A DNA stretch of 64,000 nucleotides from Bordetella sp. FB-8 (GCF_000382185.1 NZ_KB907784.1:1637633-1701632); one strand, 5' to 3'; counted from the stretch's first letter, positions 1-8,772 are shown. Program-made: numbers and translations. Notes: generated by a model from the sequence alone, not told the origin.

Positions 1-219
1 GCCCGACAATCCCTTGCCGCCAAGCGAACCGGCCAGCGTGCGGCGCACCAAGTTGTCGATGCCCTTGCCCACGAAAGTGGTCAGCACTTCCAGGCCCAGG
101 GGCGGCATGCCCAGTTCGAGGCGCATGGCGTTGGCGGCGGAGGCCAGGTCGGGAATGGAATCGACCAGCGTGCCGTCCAGGTCCAGCAGCACGACGAGGA
201 TGGGGGTTCGGGAAGTCAT
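1..219 (-). CDS. gph: Phosphoglycolate phosphatase, N-terminal part (runs off the left edge)
   Basis: The first 73 codons are present. They begin MTSRTPILVVLLDLDGTLVD, which holds the HAD-superfamily motif I DLDGT at residues 13-17 with the nucleophile and acid/base aspartates. The cap-domain start (A-N-A-M-R-L-E-L-G) and the G-K-G-I-D-N-L-V-R-R stretch are typical of Gph, which dephosphorylates 2-phosphoglycolate formed during DNA repair or photorespiration-like metabolism. The ATG lies 2 nt after the stop codon of the upstream GST gene, so it is the third gene of an rpe-GST-gph transcript. The family assignment is firm, but the catalytic C-terminal motifs are outside the window. Confidence 0.88.
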   Translation of the reverse strand, partial: MTSRTPILVVLLDLDGTLVDSIPDLASAANAMRLELGMPPLGLEVLTTFVGKGIDNLVRRTLAGSLGGKGLSG

Positions 220-221
220 GG

Positions 222-881
222 TTACACCAGGGGCTGGACTAGCCCTTCGGTCCGAATCGCCCGCTGGACCGCCGGCCGTTCGAGCATGCGCTGAAGATAC
301 GCGCCCAGCAGCGGCCATTCACGCGCGGGCTTTGCAAAGCCGCGTGTCCAGCGGCAAAGCATTAGCGCATAGGGATCCAGAACCGTATATTGCTGGCCCA
401 GCAGCCACGGGCCCTTGCTCGAATTCAGCTGCGCTTCCAACTGGTCCAGAAGGGTCGCGACTTTCGAGGCGGCGTGGGTCTGCACTTGCTTGGCCCCCGA
501 CGCGTTATCCGCATCGACCCATCTTTCGGGATAGAAATAGACGATCAGCGATGTTTGCAGCGTATTGGTCAGCCACATCAGCCACTTGTAGAGCTGCGCG
601 CGCGCCGGGGTTCCCAATTCGGGAGCGAGCCGGCTTTCCGGATGCGTATCCGCCAGATGCAGGCAGATGGCGGCGGTTTCGTACAGTACCAGGTCGCCAT
701 CGACTAGCACGGGAATCAACCCGTTCGGATTGAGCCGCAGGTATTGCGCGGATTTGTGCGCTCCCTGTGTGCGGTCGACCAGATCGAGTTCGAAGGGGCG
801 ACCTATCTCCTCCAGCACGATGTGGGGCGCCATGCTTGCATTGCTGGGGTAATAAAAAAGTTTTTTCATTGTCGTCGCCAT
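222..881 (-). CDS. Glutathione S-transferase family protein
   Basis: This 219-residue soluble protein has the usual GST length and layout: a thioredoxin-like N-terminal domain (residues 5-80, with the Y-Y-P-S-N-A-S loop at the glutathione site and the N-P-N-G-L-I-P-V-L segment carrying the cis-proline) and an all-helical C-terminal domain (about 90-210). The substrate cannot be inferred. It starts 6 nt after the rpe stop and ends 2 nt before gph. An alternative ATG four codons in (869) would give MKKLFYYP, which is the more family-like N-terminus. It sits between two sugar-phosphate genes, which is not an obvious functional link. Confidence 0.88.
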   Translation of the reverse strand: MATTMKKLFYYPSNASMAPHIVLEEIGRPFELDLVDRTQGAHKSAQYLRLNPNGLIPVLVDGDLVLYETAAICLHLADTHPESRLAPELGTPARAQLYKWLMWLTNTLQTSLIVYFYPERWVDADNASGAKQVQTHAASKVATLLDQLEAQLNSSKGPWLLGQQYTVLDPYALMLCRWTRGFAKPAREWPLLGAYLQRMLERPAVQRAIRTEGLVQPLV

Positions 882-887
882 GCAGGG

Positions 888-1613
888 TCAAGACGCTTGG
901 CCGATGGCGATCTGCGCGCGCAGCGCCGTGATCACGGCCCGGTAATCGGGTTTGCCGAAGATCGCCGAGCCAGCCACGAAGGTATCGGCGCCGGCCGCGC
1001 GGATTTCGGCGATATTGTCCACCTTCACGCCGCCGTCGACTTCCAGCAGTATGGGTTGCCCGCCTTCCTGCGTCCAGCGTTCGATGCGCGCGCGCGCCTG
1101 GCGCAGCTTATCGAGCGTGGACGGGATGAACGATTGGCCGCCGAAACCGGGGTTGACCGACATCAGCAGCACCACGTCGAGCTTGTCCATCACGTAGTCC
1201 ATGTAGGACAGCGACGTGGCTGGATTGAACACCAGGCCGGCCTTGCAGCCGTTGTCGCGGATGAGCGACAAGGTGCGGTCAACGTGGCGCGAAGCCTCGG
1301 GGTGAAAGGTGATGATGTCCGCGCCGGCCTTGGCGAACTGCGGCACGAGGGCATCGACCGGCTCGACCATCAGATGTACGTCGATGGGCGCCTGCACGTG
1401 CGGGCGTATGGCCGCGCACACCATGGGGCCGATGGTGAGGTTGGGCACGTAATGGTTGTCCATCACGTCGAAGTGGATCCAGTCGGCGCCGGCGTCGACG
1501 ACGTTGCGCACCTCCTCGCCCAGGCGGGCGAAATCGGCGGACAGGATGCTGGGGGCGATGCGGGCCGTGGCGGCCTGGGGGGTGGACATGGTGTTCGGCG
1601 CTTCCGAAGGCAT
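888..1613 (-). CDS. rpe: Ribulose-phosphate 3-epimerase
   Basis: This protein interconverts D-ribulose 5-phosphate and D-xylulose 5-phosphate in the pentose phosphate pathway. It is a TIM-barrel with the family signatures [22 protein letters not shown] (metal and catalytic Asp), [11 protein letters not shown] and L-E-V-D-G-G-V (second catalytic Asp), then the phosphate-binding A-G-S-A-I-F. The 241-residue form starts at 1613. An internal ATG at 1589 (MSTPQAA) would give 233 residues, nearer the family norm of about 225. It is first in an operon with the GST and gph, and divergent from apaG. Confidence 0.95.
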   Translation of the reverse strand: MPSEAPNTMSTPQAATARIAPSILSADFARLGEEVRNVVDAGADWIHFDVMDNHYVPNLTIGPMVCAAIRPHVQAPIDVHLMVEPVDALVPQFAKAGADIITFHPEASRHVDRTLSLIRDNGCKAGLVFNPATSLSYMDYVMDKLDVVLLMSVNPGFGGQSFIPSTLDKLRQARARIERWTQEGGQPILLEVDGGVKVDNIAEIRAAGADTFVAGSAIFGKPDYRAVITALRAQIAIGQAS

Positions 1614-1659
1614 AATGTGCGGTATTGTATTTTCCCCGAAAGCCTTCCGGGACCGCCAT

Positions 1660-2034
1660 TTGAAACCCTATAACCTGACCGTCTCTGTTACGCCGCGATT
1701 CGTCCCTGAGGAGTCCAAGCCCGGCCAGCAGCTATACCTGTTCGCCTACACGGTGCGCATCACCAATTCCGGCGAATTTCCGGCGCAGATCATCAGCCGG
1801 CACTGGACCATCACCGACGATAACCAGCAGGTGCGCGAAGTGAGCGGCCTGGGGGTGGTGGGTCAGCAGCCGCTGCTCGCTCCCGGGGAAACCTTCGAAT
1901 ACACCAGCGGCTGTCCGCTGCCCACGCCCATGGGCACCATGAAAGGCACCTATCATTGCGTGGGCGAGAACGGCATCCCGTTCGACGTACCCATCGCGGA
2001 ATTCCTGCTGTCCATGCCTCGGACTCTGCATTGA
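1660..2034 (+). CDS. apaG: ApaG protein (ApaG/FBXO3 beta-sandwich domain)
   Basis: The 124-residue form starting at the TTG codon at 1660 ([10 protein letters not shown]) fits the family length of about 125. An in-frame ATG at 1615 would add 15 residues that do not look conserved. The characteristic core is plain: [43 protein letters not shown] and P-I-A-E-F-L-L. ApaG is a small fibronectin-III-like protein whose biochemical role is poorly defined; in enterobacteria it is linked to ApaH and cobalt/magnesium sensitivity. Here it precedes mltA by 23 nt. TTG initiation is inferred from length only. Confidence 0.85.
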   Translation: MKPYNLTVSVTPRFVPEESKPGQQLYLFAYTVRITNSGEFPAQIISRHWTITDDNQQVREVSGLGVVGQQPLLAPGETFEYTSGCPLPTPMGTMKGTYHCVGENGIPFDVPIAEFLLSMPRTLH

Positions 2035-2057
2035 GTCCAGGCGAGATCCGATTCTTC

Positions 2058-3344
2058 ATGAAGCGTCTTACCCGCAGTCTTTGCCTGGTTCTGCTCGCCG
2101 CTGTCCTGGCAGCCTGCAGCACCACTCCCGAAAAACCTAGCGCCCCCTTGCCCGGTGCCGGCGCCCCGACGCTGGAAGGCCCTTTGGTCGTGCCGCCTCT
2201 GTCGGCTCTGCCCGAGACGGCGCCGCGGTCCCTGTCCGGCAGGTTTTCGCGTGTTGCCTGGGCGGACGTGCCGCGCTGGAACGATGACGACCTGTCCGGC
2301 TTCTGGCCGGTCTTCCTGCGCGATTGCCGCGGCCTGATGCGGCCGGCAAGCGGCAGTCTGGCCATGCCCGCGCGCGCCACGCCCCGCGCTTGGCAGCCGG
2401 TGTGCGCCGCGGCGGCGGCGCAGAATCCGGGCGACGCGGCAGCGGTGCGCCGCTTCCTGCAGTCCTGGCTGCAGCCCTGGCGCCTGAACGGGCCCGACAA
2501 CCGGCCGGCCAGCAATCTGGTCACCGGCTACTACGAGCCAATCGTCAGCGGATCGCTGCAGCGCGGCGGCCTCTATCAATGGCCCCTGTACGCGGTGCCC
2601 AGCGACCTGCTCACCATCGACCTGGGTTCGGTCTATCCCGACCTGGCCGGCAAGCGCGTGCGCGGCAAACTGGTGGGACATCGCGTTGTGCCCTACGACT
2701 CGCGCGCGCAGATCGAGGCATCGGATCACAAGCCGCCGGTGCTGGTCTGGATCGACGATCCTATCGATAATTTCTTTCTCCAGGTGCAGGGATCCGGCCT
2801 GGTGCGCCTGACGGCCGGCCCCGATGCCGGACAGGTCTTGCGCCTGGCCTATGCCGATCACAACGGCCGGCCCTATGTGTCGATCGGCCGCTGGCTGGCC
2901 GACCACGGGCAGATGCCGCTGTCGCAGACCTCCATGCAGAACATCCGCGCCTGGGCCAAGCGCAACCCCGCGCGCGTGCGGGAAATGCTCGATGCCAATC
3001 CGGCCGTGGTGTTCTTTCGCTCGGAAAAGCTGGCTGATCCCGCTTTGGGGCCGACCGGCGCCTATGGCCTGCCGCTTACGGCCCGCCGTTCGATCGCGGT
3101 GGATGCGCATTTCGTGCCGCTGGGCACGCCGGTGTTCCTGGACACGACCGAGCCGGACTCGAAGCTGCCCCTGTCGCGTCTGGTGCTGGCGCAGGACACG
3201 GGCGCGGCGATCCAGGGCGCGGCGCGGGCCGATTTCTACTGGGGATCGGGAGACCAGGCCGGGCAACAGGCCGGCCGCATGAAGCAGCGCGGCCAGATGT
3301 GGCTTTTGTGGCCCAGGCAGGCCGGGGAGCCGTCGGCGCGATGA
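2058..3344 (+). CDS. mltA: Membrane-bound lytic murein transglycosylase A
   Basis: This outer-membrane lipoprotein cleaves peptidoglycan glycan strands to give 1,6-anhydro-muropeptides. The 428-residue precursor starts with a lipoprotein signal: K-R followed by a hydrophobic stretch and the lipobox L-A-A-C with Cys at about residue 19. The MltA barrel follows (G-Y-Y-E-P-I-V-S-G, then Y-P-D-L-A-G-K-R-V-R-G). The C-terminal 3D domain holds A-V-D-A-H-F-V-P-L-G-T-P-V-F and L-A-Q-D-T-G-A-A-I-Q-G, the region of the catalytic aspartate, then R-A-D-F-Y-W-G. Its last base overlaps the next gene in an ATGA junction, so the two are translationally coupled. Confidence 0.94.
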   Translation: MKRLTRSLCLVLLAAVLAACSTTPEKPSAPLPGAGAPTLEGPLVVPPLSALPETAPRSLSGRFSRVAWADVPRWNDDDLSGFWPVFLRDCRGLMRPASGSLAMPARATPRAWQPVCAAAAAQNPGDAAAVRRFLQSWLQPWRLNGPDNRPASNLVTGYYEPIVSGSLQRGGLYQWPLYAVPSDLLTIDLGSVYPDLAGKRVRGKLVGHRVVPYDSRAQIEASDHKPPVLVWIDDPIDNFFLQVQGSGLVRLTAGPDAGQVLRLAYADHNGRPYVSIGRWLADHGQMPLSQTSMQNIRAWAKRNPARVREMLDANPAVVFFRSEKLADPALGPTGAYGLPLTARRSIAVDAHFVPLGTPVFLDTTEPDSKLPLSRLVLAQDTGAAIQGAARADFYWGSGDQAGQQAGRMKQRGQMWLLWPRQAGEPSAR

Positions 3345-4534
3345 AACTTCAGATACTTGTTTGTGGTGCGGGCATCGTAGGCCTTTCCTGTGCCCTGGCC
3401 CTGGCCCGAAAGGGGCAGCGCGTGGCCGTGCTGGCGCCGCGCAACGACGTGCCGGCGGCGCAGTCCGATGTTTACCATCCACGCGTCTACGCCATTTCCC
3501 CGGCCAGCCAGCGCCTTCTGGACGAACTGGGCGTATGGCAGATGCTGCCATCGGCCCGCATTGCGCCCGTGCAGGCCATGGAGATCTGCGGCGACGGCGA
3601 CGGTCGCGTCGATCTGCATGCCTGGCAGGCGGCGCGGGAAAACCTGGCGTGGATCGTCGAATCGGGCGAGATCGAGCGCGTATTGATCCAGGCCGTGCGC
3701 ATGTTCGGCATCGAATGGCTGGACGATCGCTGTGAAGGCTGGCTCGAGGGCGATGGCCCGCACAAGCAAGGCGGCGTCGTGGTGACGGCCGCCGGCCGCC
3801 GGATGCAGGCCGATCTTTTCGTCGGCGCCGACGGCGCTGCGTCCCGGCTGCGCGAGTCCGCCGGGATCAGGCATCAATCCCGCTCCTACCAGGACACAGG
3901 CCTGGTGACGCACCTGGACGCCGAACGGCCGCATCAGGGCACGGCCTTGCAATGGTTCCGCGAGGACGGCGTGCTGGCGCTGCTGCCACTGCCCGACACC
4001 GCTGTGGGCCCGCAGGTATCCATGGTCTGGTCCATGCGCGAGGCGCAGGCCGAGGCCCTGTTGGGCATGCCGCGCACGGAGCAGGCCGCCGAGCTGGAAA
4101 GGCGGCTGGCGCATGCCGCGCAGGGCCGACTGGGCATGCTGCGTGTGCGAAGTGCCCTGCACGGATTCCCGCTGTCGCTGGATCAGGCGCAGATGACCGG
4201 TCCCGGCATCGCGCTGGTGGGCGATGCCGCGCATCGCGTGCATCCTTTGGCCGGGCAGGGGCTGAACCTGGGCCTGGGCGACGTGCAGGCCCTGTCCGAG
4301 GCCGTTTCCCGGCGCGAGCGTTTCCGTGCGGCGGGCGATGCCCGCGTGCTGCGCCGCTATCAGCGCGCCCGAGCCGAGCCGGTGCTGGCCATGCGCCTGG
4401 CCACCGACGGACTGCATCGCCTGTTCGGCGCCCAGGCCGCGCCGCTGGCCTGGCTGCGCAATGCCGGCATGCGGTGGGTCGACGCGCTGCCTTTTGTGAA
4501 ACGACAATTGATCGAGGGTGCTTCGCGCAACTGA
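3341..4534 (+). CDS. FAD-dependent hydroxylase of the UbiH/UbiF/Coq6 family
   Basis: The ATG at 3341 overlaps the mltA stop, giving a 397-residue flavoprotein monooxygenase. It has the Rossmann dinucleotide motif G-A-G-I-V-G-L at residues 9-15, the D-G motif F-V-G-A-D-G-A-A-S, and the second FAD motif G-D-A-A-H-R-V-H-P-L-A-G-Q-G-L-N-L-G, which is diagnostic of the ubiquinone-biosynthesis hydroxylases. It therefore probably hydroxylates the ring of a ubiquinone precursor at the inner face of the membrane. Which ring position (UbiH, UbiF or UbiI type) cannot be told from sequence reading alone, so no symbol is given. dsbC follows 26 nt downstream. Confidence 0.88.
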   Translation: MKLQILVCGAGIVGLSCALALARKGQRVAVLAPRNDVPAAQSDVYHPRVYAISPASQRLLDELGVWQMLPSARIAPVQAMEICGDGDGRVDLHAWQAARENLAWIVESGEIERVLIQAVRMFGIEWLDDRCEGWLEGDGPHKQGGVVVTAAGRRMQADLFVGADGAASRLRESAGIRHQSRSYQDTGLVTHLDAERPHQGTALQWFREDGVLALLPLPDTAVGPQVSMVWSMREAQAEALLGMPRTEQAAELERRLAHAAQGRLGMLRVRSALHGFPLSLDQAQMTGPGIALVGDAAHRVHPLAGQGLNLGLGDVQALSEAVSRRERFRAAGDARVLRRYQRARAEPVLAMRLATDGLHRLFGAQAAPLAWLRNAGMRWVDALPFVKRQLIEGASRN

Positions 4535-4560
4535 GCGAGGCGCCGAACCGGAGTCCTGCA

Positions 4561-5325
4561 ATGATCCCCGCTTTTTTCCGCAAATTCGCTGCTGCCTTGT
4601 GCGCCGCGGCGTCGCTTGCCGCCTTTGCTGCAGCCGCCAGGGCCGCGGATGAGCCGGCCGCCCGTTCTTCCGATCCAGCCGTCGTAGCCGTGAAGGAACG
4701 CTTTCACCAGCGCTTTCCCGATCTGAATATAGGGCGCGTGAGCCGCACGCCTTATGGCCTCTATGAAGTGCAGGTCGGCATGAATATGGTCTACACCGAT
4801 GCGAAAGTGAGCTGGGTTCTGGAAGGCCACCTGATCGACGCTATGACGCGGCGCGACGTCACCAAGGCCAGCATCCAGTCGCTTTCCAACATCGCTTTCG
4901 ACAAGCTGCCGCTGAACCTGGCGATCAAGAAGGTCCAGGGCAACGGCAAGCGCCGCGTGGCCATCTTCGAAGACCCCAACTGCGGTTACTGCAGGCAACT
5001 GCGCCACACGCTGCAGAAGGTCGACAACGTCACTATCTATACCTTCCTCTATCCCATCCTGGCGCCCGATTCGGCCGAGAAGTCGAGCGCCATCTGGTGC
5101 GCGAAAGACCCGGCCACCGCTTGGGACGACTGGATGCTCAAGGGAAAGATGCCCGCTGCCGCCACGCCGTGCAAGGCGCCGATCGACAAGCTCCTGGCCT
5201 TGGGCCAGAAGTTGATGGTGACCGGCACTCCCACACTGTATTTCGCCGACGGCACGCATATCAGCGGCGCGCTGCCGCTGGATATGCTGCAGGCCAGGCT
5301 CGACGGGCAGGGCGATCAGGACTAG
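4561..5325 (+). CDS. dsbC: Thiol:disulfide interchange protein DsbC
   Basis: This periplasmic disulfide isomerase shuffles wrong disulfides in secreted proteins. The 254-residue precursor has a classic Sec signal peptide (F-R-K, hydrophobic Ala-rich core, likely cut after A-R-A near residue 28-29). An N-terminal dimerisation domain follows (V-K-E-R-F-H-Q-R-F-P-D to about residue 90), then a thioredoxin-fold domain with the active site C-G-Y-C at 141-144 (F-E-D-P-N-C-G-Y-C). The cis-proline loop T-G-T-P-T-L-Y-F is near residue 225. The start has a GGAG ribosome-binding site. The reductant DsbD is not in the window. Confidence 0.93.
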   Translation: MIPAFFRKFAAALCAAASLAAFAAAARAADEPAARSSDPAVVAVKERFHQRFPDLNIGRVSRTPYGLYEVQVGMNMVYTDAKVSWVLEGHLIDAMTRRDVTKASIQSLSNIAFDKLPLNLAIKKVQGNGKRRVAIFEDPNCGYCRQLRHTLQKVDNVTIYTFLYPILAPDSAEKSSAIWCAKDPATAWDDWMLKGKMPAAATPCKAPIDKLLALGQKLMVTGTPTLYFADGTHISGALPLDMLQARLDGQGDQD

Positions 5326-5353
5326 GCACTGTCAATGCTAAGTGGAGCAGGCC

Positions 5354-6310
5354 ATGCGCATCGCGATACTGGATGATTACCACGGCGCGGCCCAACGCTA
5401 TGCCGATTGGACGGTCTTGGGGGCGCAGGCGAAAGTGCAAGTGTTTCACCAATATTTGCCCGAAGGTCCTGGCCGCATCGAGGCGCTGGCGCCGTTCGAT
5501 GTGATCGTCGCCATGCGCGAGCGCACCCCGTTTCCGGCTGCCATGATCGAGGCCCTGCCCGAGCTCAAGCTGCTGGTCACCACCGGCATGCGCAACAACG
5601 CCATCGACATGCAGGCCTGCAAGGCGCGTGGCGTGCTGGTGTGCGGCGCGCCGGGCAGCAGCCAGGCCTCCAACGCCACGTCCGAACTGGCCTGGGCGAT
5701 GATTCTGGCGCTGTTCAAGCGCCTTCCCCAGGAGCAGGCGGCCATGCGCGCCGGCCTGTGGGAAACCGGCATGCCGCAGATTCTGGCCGGCAAGCGCTTG
5801 GGCGTGGTGGGCCTGGGCAAGCTGGGCGCGGCCACCGGCACGGTCGGCAAGGCTTTCGGCATGGACGTGGTGGCTTGGAGCCCCAACCTCACCGACGAGC
5901 GAGCCGCGCAGGCGGGGTTCAGGTGCGTGGACAAACAGGAGCTGTTCGCCACGTCCGACGTGGTCAGCCTGCATCTGGTGCTGAGCCCGCGCACGCAACA
6001 GGTGGTGGATGCGGCTTCGCTGGCTGCGATGAAGCCCACGGCTTTTCTGGTCAACACGTCGCGTGCCGGCCTGGTGGACCAGGCCGCCTTGTTCGCCGCT
6101 CTGCGCGAAGACCGCCTGGCTGGAGCCGGCCTGGATGTTTACGAGGTCGAGCCATTGCCGGCGGATGATCCGCTGCGCGCGATGGACAAGGTCGTTCTCA
6201 CGCCGCACTTGGGTTATGTGAACGAACCCAACTTCCGCGATTTCTATGGCAACGCGGTCCAAGCCGTAAGGGCTTGGGCGCAGGGCGCACCGATTCGTGT
6301 GTTGTCGTGA
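5354..6310 (+). CDS. D-2-hydroxyacid dehydrogenase family protein
   Basis: The protein has 318 residues from the ATG at 5354, which is preceded by GGAGC; a GTG at 5342 is in frame but less likely. It has the NAD-binding motif G-L-G-K-L-G at 153-158 and the catalytic trio of the family: Arg in N-T-S-R-A-G, Glu in Y-E-V-E-P-L-P, and His in L-T-P-H-L-G. It belongs to the SerA/glyoxylate-reductase-like group, oxidising or reducing a 2-hydroxy/2-keto acid. The true substrate is not clear. The lone C-terminal domain lacks an ACT domain, so it is not a full-length SerA. It is probably a separate transcript from dsbC or a weak read-through. Confidence 0.9.
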   Translation: MRIAILDDYHGAAQRYADWTVLGAQAKVQVFHQYLPEGPGRIEALAPFDVIVAMRERTPFPAAMIEALPELKLLVTTGMRNNAIDMQACKARGVLVCGAPGSSQASNATSELAWAMILALFKRLPQEQAAMRAGLWETGMPQILAGKRLGVVGLGKLGAATGTVGKAFGMDVVAWSPNLTDERAAQAGFRCVDKQELFATSDVVSLHLVLSPRTQQVVDAASLAAMKPTAFLVNTSRAGLVDQAALFAALREDRLAGAGLDVYEVEPLPADDPLRAMDKVVLTPHLGYVNEPNFRDFYGNAVQAVRAWAQGAPIRVLS

Positions 6311-6454
6311 GTTCTCGGGACGTCCGAGCGTGTCGAGCTGCGCTGTCCCAGCCCAATTCGCTCGGACTCGCAGCATCTCACCCTGATAGGGGCCGATACC
6401 CCGCAGACGGCTCAAGAACTCAAGCAGGCAGTCCCGTCACGGCAAACTTAAGGC

Positions 6455-7402
6455 TCAAGAACGCAGCCCGCTGAACCGAATCGCTTTCTCGATCATGCCA
6501 TCGTCGCCACTGTCGCAAGCCGGCGCAGCGGCGCCTACCTGCGGATCTTCGTGATCGAAGGCGATATCGCCATTGACATCTGCCAGCCCTGTAGGTTTGA
6601 GGCCCGCGAAATCGAACAGCTCGCGGTCCATCAGGTGCGAAGGCACCACGCGCGATAGCGCGTTGAAGGTGTTCCAGGCGCGTCCCGGGTGTTTGCGGTC
6701 CCATTCCTGCAGCATGCGCGAGACTTCCTTGCGCTTGAGGTTCTCCTGCGAACCGCACAAATTGCACGGAATGATGGGGAACTGCTTGAGCTGGGCGTAG
6801 GCGACCAGATCGCTTTCGGGCACATAGGCCAGCGGCCGTATCACCGTGTGCCGCCCGTCGTCCGATACCAGCTTGGGCGGCATGCCTTTCATCTTGCCGC
6901 CATAGAACAGGTTCAGAAAGAAAGTACCCAGGATGTCGTCGCGATGATGGCCCAGCGCGATCTTGGTCGCGCCCAGTTCGCCGGCCACGCGGTACAGGAT
7001 GCCGCGCCGCAGCCGCGAGCACAGCGAGCACATGGTCTTGCCTTCGGGTATGACGCGCGTGACGATGGAATACGTATCCTGCGTCTCGATGTGGAAAGGC
7101 ACGCCCAGATCGCTCAGGTACTGGGGCAGCACGTCGTCGGGAAAGCCCGGCTGCTTCTGGTCAAGGTTGACGGCGACGAGTTCGAACGGGAACGGCGCGC
7201 GCTTTTGCAGCGCCATCAGGATGTCCAGCATGCCGTACGAATCTTTGCCGCCCGACAGGCAGACCATCACGCGGTCGCCCGCCTCGATCATGTGGTAGTC
7301 GGAGATCGCGCGCGTGGTTTCGCGCGCCAGGCGCTTGGAAAGCTTGTTGCCTTCGTGCTGCGCCTTCAGTTCGGCCCGGTTGAGAAAAGCGGTGGAGTCC
7401 AT
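6455..7402 (-). CDS. ttcA: tRNA 2-thiocytidine(32) biosynthesis protein TtcA
   Basis: This enzyme thiolates cytidine 32 in the anticodon loop of a subset of tRNAs, using ATP and an iron-sulfur cluster. The 315-residue protein has the PP-loop S-G-G-K-D-S at 50-55, the cluster-binding pairs C-S-L-C (125, 128) and C-N-L-C (213, 216), and G-H-H-R-D-D, all expected for TtcA. The gene lies 3 nt after the folB stop codon, so the two are cotranscribed. It converges on the hydroxyacid dehydrogenase gene across a 144-bp gap in which I see no clear terminator. Confidence 0.95.
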   Translation of the reverse strand: MDSTAFLNRAELKAQHEGNKLSKRLARETTRAISDYHMIEAGDRVMVCLSGGKDSYGMLDILMALQKRAPFPFELVAVNLDQKQPGFPDDVLPQYLSDLGVPFHIETQDTYSIVTRVIPEGKTMCSLCSRLRRGILYRVAGELGATKIALGHHRDDILGTFFLNLFYGGKMKGMPPKLVSDDGRHTVIRPLAYVPESDLVAYAQLKQFPIIPCNLCGSQENLKRKEVSRMLQEWDRKHPGRAWNTFNALSRVVPSHLMDRELFDFAGLKPTGLADVNGDIAFDHEDPQVGAAAPACDSGDDGMIEKAIRFSGLRS

Positions 7403-7405
7403 CGT

Positions 7406-7765
7406 TTAGCGGCGCGTCTGTATTTCCACCCCGACCGCCGCGCAATCGGAAAACGCCATCGGCTTGCTGATGCGCAACTTGATGGCGCTGATGTCCGGAA
7501 AATCGGCCAGCAGCCGCTGCGCGATCTGCTCTGTCAGGGTCTCCAGCAGGTTCACGTGTGCGCGTGTGCACTGTTCGATGATCGCCTCGCGCAAGCTGCG
7601 GTAATCGAGCACGCTGTGGATGTCGTGATCGTCGGTCTTGTGCGTGATGTCCACGTCGAACTCGGCGTCGATGTGCAGGGGCTGCGTGGCGCGGCGTTCG
7701 TGTTCGAGTATGCCGACGCGGGCGTCGAGCGCCAGGCCGGAGAGAATGATGCGGCGGGTCAGCAT
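7406..7765 (-). CDS. folB: Dihydroneopterin aldolase
   Basis: This 119-residue protein matches the family length. FolB cleaves dihydroneopterin to 6-hydroxymethyl-dihydropterin and glycolaldehyde in folate synthesis. Visible signatures are the N-terminal L-S-G-L-A-L-D-A-R-V-G-I-L-E-H-E (catalytic Glu), V-L-D-Y-R-S-L-R and the C-terminal A-I-K-L-R-I-S-K-P segment with the conserved Lys. A longer open frame upstream to 8077 has no homology-like content and overlaps a gene on the other strand, so I use the ATG at 7765. It is first of the folB-ttcA pair and divergent from the flavoprotein at 7839. Confidence 0.92.
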   Translation of the reverse strand: MLTRRIILSGLALDARVGILEHERRATQPLHIDAEFDVDITHKTDDHDIHSVLDYRSLREAIIEQCTRAHVNLLETLTEQIAQRLLADFPDISAIKLRISKPMAFSDCAAVGVEIQTRR

Positions 7766-7838
7766 GATCTCGGGGGCGGATGAGAATGCGTCATTGTAAG
7801 GCGTGACTACAATCGGGCATCGAGTAAGGCTCAAGAAC

Positions 7839-8753
7839 ATGCAACAGCTATACGACGCAGTGATCGTTGGAGGCGGGCCGGCCGGCGTTTCGTGTGCAGT
7901 CTGGCTGGCGCGCCTGGGTTTGTCGCCCGTGCTGATGGAGGCTGGTGAACGCCTGGGCGGACTGGCAGCCGCCAACCCTTTCGCCAACGACTGGATCGCG
8001 GCGCTGCCCGGGGCAAGCGGACCGCAGATCGCCGACAATCTGGCGCAAAGCGCGCAGGCGGCGGGCGTGCCTGTCATGCTGGAATCGCCGGCCGCGCAGG
8101 TCCTGGCCCAGGAAAACTTCTATGTAGTCGAGTCGGTCGGGCCGCGTCAGGTCGGGCCGCGCAAGGCCGGGCCGCGCAAGGCCGTATGCGGCCGCGCCTT
8201 GGTCATCGCTTCCGGCGTGCAGGCGCGCAATCTGGCCGGCTATGCGCCGCAGGCGCGTTGGCCCGGCGTGCTGGTGGGGCCGGGTTCGGCCGTCGTGGCC
8301 CAGGACTACACCGGGCTGTCGGTGGCCGTGCTGGGCGGCGGCGACAATGCTTTCGAGAACTTCGTCTATGTGCGCGGACGCGGCGCGAAGACGGTGCATC
8401 TCTACTCGCGTACCGTGCGCGCGCAGTCGCAATGGATCGCCCGCGCCGGCGAAGCCGGCGTGCATCGTGGCGACTATGGGGTCGACCCAGCCGCGCGCAT
8501 GGTCAACGGCCGCCGTTACGATCTCATCCTGGTTTTCTACGGCTGGCAGCCGCAGGCGGCATTTGCCGACGGCCTGGATCTGGCGCGCGACGAGCGCGGC
8601 TACATCCGCACCGACGCCGCGACCGCGCAGGCAAGCTTGCCCGGCGTCTACGCCATAGGCGAAGTCGCCAATCGCATGCACCCTTGCGTCGTCACCTCCA
8701 TGGCCGACGGCGTCGTGGCCGCCAAGGCCATACAGCGGCGGCGCGAACAGTAA
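7839..8753 (+). CDS. NAD(P)/FAD-dependent oxidoreductase, thioredoxin-reductase-like, without a CxxC redox motif
   Basis: This 304-residue flavoprotein has the N-terminal FAD motif G-G-G-P-A-G at 11-16, a second dinucleotide motif L-G-G-G-D-N-A-F-E, and the C-terminal F-G-type FAD motif reading V-Y-A-I-G-E-V-A-N. This is the architecture of thioredoxin reductase or ferredoxin/flavodoxin-NADP reductase. The Cys-x-x-Cys pair of true thioredoxin reductases is absent, so a ferredoxin-NADP-reductase-like or other role is more likely. A run of three 5-residue repeats (G-P-R-Q/K-V/A) around residues 100-114 comes from a 15-bp tandem repeat. It converges on the M61 peptidase gene 19 nt away. Confidence 0.82.
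   Translation: MQQLYDAVIVGGGPAGVSCAVWLARLGLSPVLMEAGERLGGLAAANPFANDWIAALPGASGPQIADNLAQSAQAAGVPVMLESPAAQVLAQENFYVVESVGPRQVGPRKAGPRKAVCGRALVIASGVQARNLAGYAPQARWPGVLVGPGSAVVAQDYTGLSVAVLGGGDNAFENFVYVRGRGAKTVHLYSRTVRAQSQWIARAGEAGVHRGDYGVDPAARMVNGRRYDLILVFYGWQPQAAFADGLDLARDERGYIRTDAATAQASLPGVYAIGEVANRMHPCVVTSMADGVVAAKAIQRRREQ
8136..8180 (+). repeat. Three tandem copies of a 15-bp unit inside the flavoprotein gene
   Basis: Units lie at 8136-8150, 8151-8165 and 8166-8180. The second is GTCGGGCCGCGCAAG; the first and third differ at two positions and one position. Because the unit is a multiple of three, copy-number change would add or remove five residues without a frameshift. Confidence 0.9.
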
Positions 8754-8772
8754 GCGTGAATTTTCCGGCTGC

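Noticed and set aside
1615..1659. Alternative ATG start for apaG
   Set aside because: It adds 15 unconserved-looking residues and overlaps the rpe promoter zone. The TTG start gives the family length.
1953..3551. Long open frame opposite mltA (532 codons) and similar long antisense frames opposite atpD, atpA, priA, gatA, metX and mrdA
   Set aside because: These come from high GC and the codon bias of the real genes. They have no familiar motifs and no ribosome-binding sites, and the opposite strand has clear genes.
3952..4560. Upstream extension of dsbC by 203 codons inside the hydroxylase gene
   Set aside because: The ATG at 4561 is followed by a perfect signal peptide, and the upstream frame is a shadow of the hydroxylase gene.
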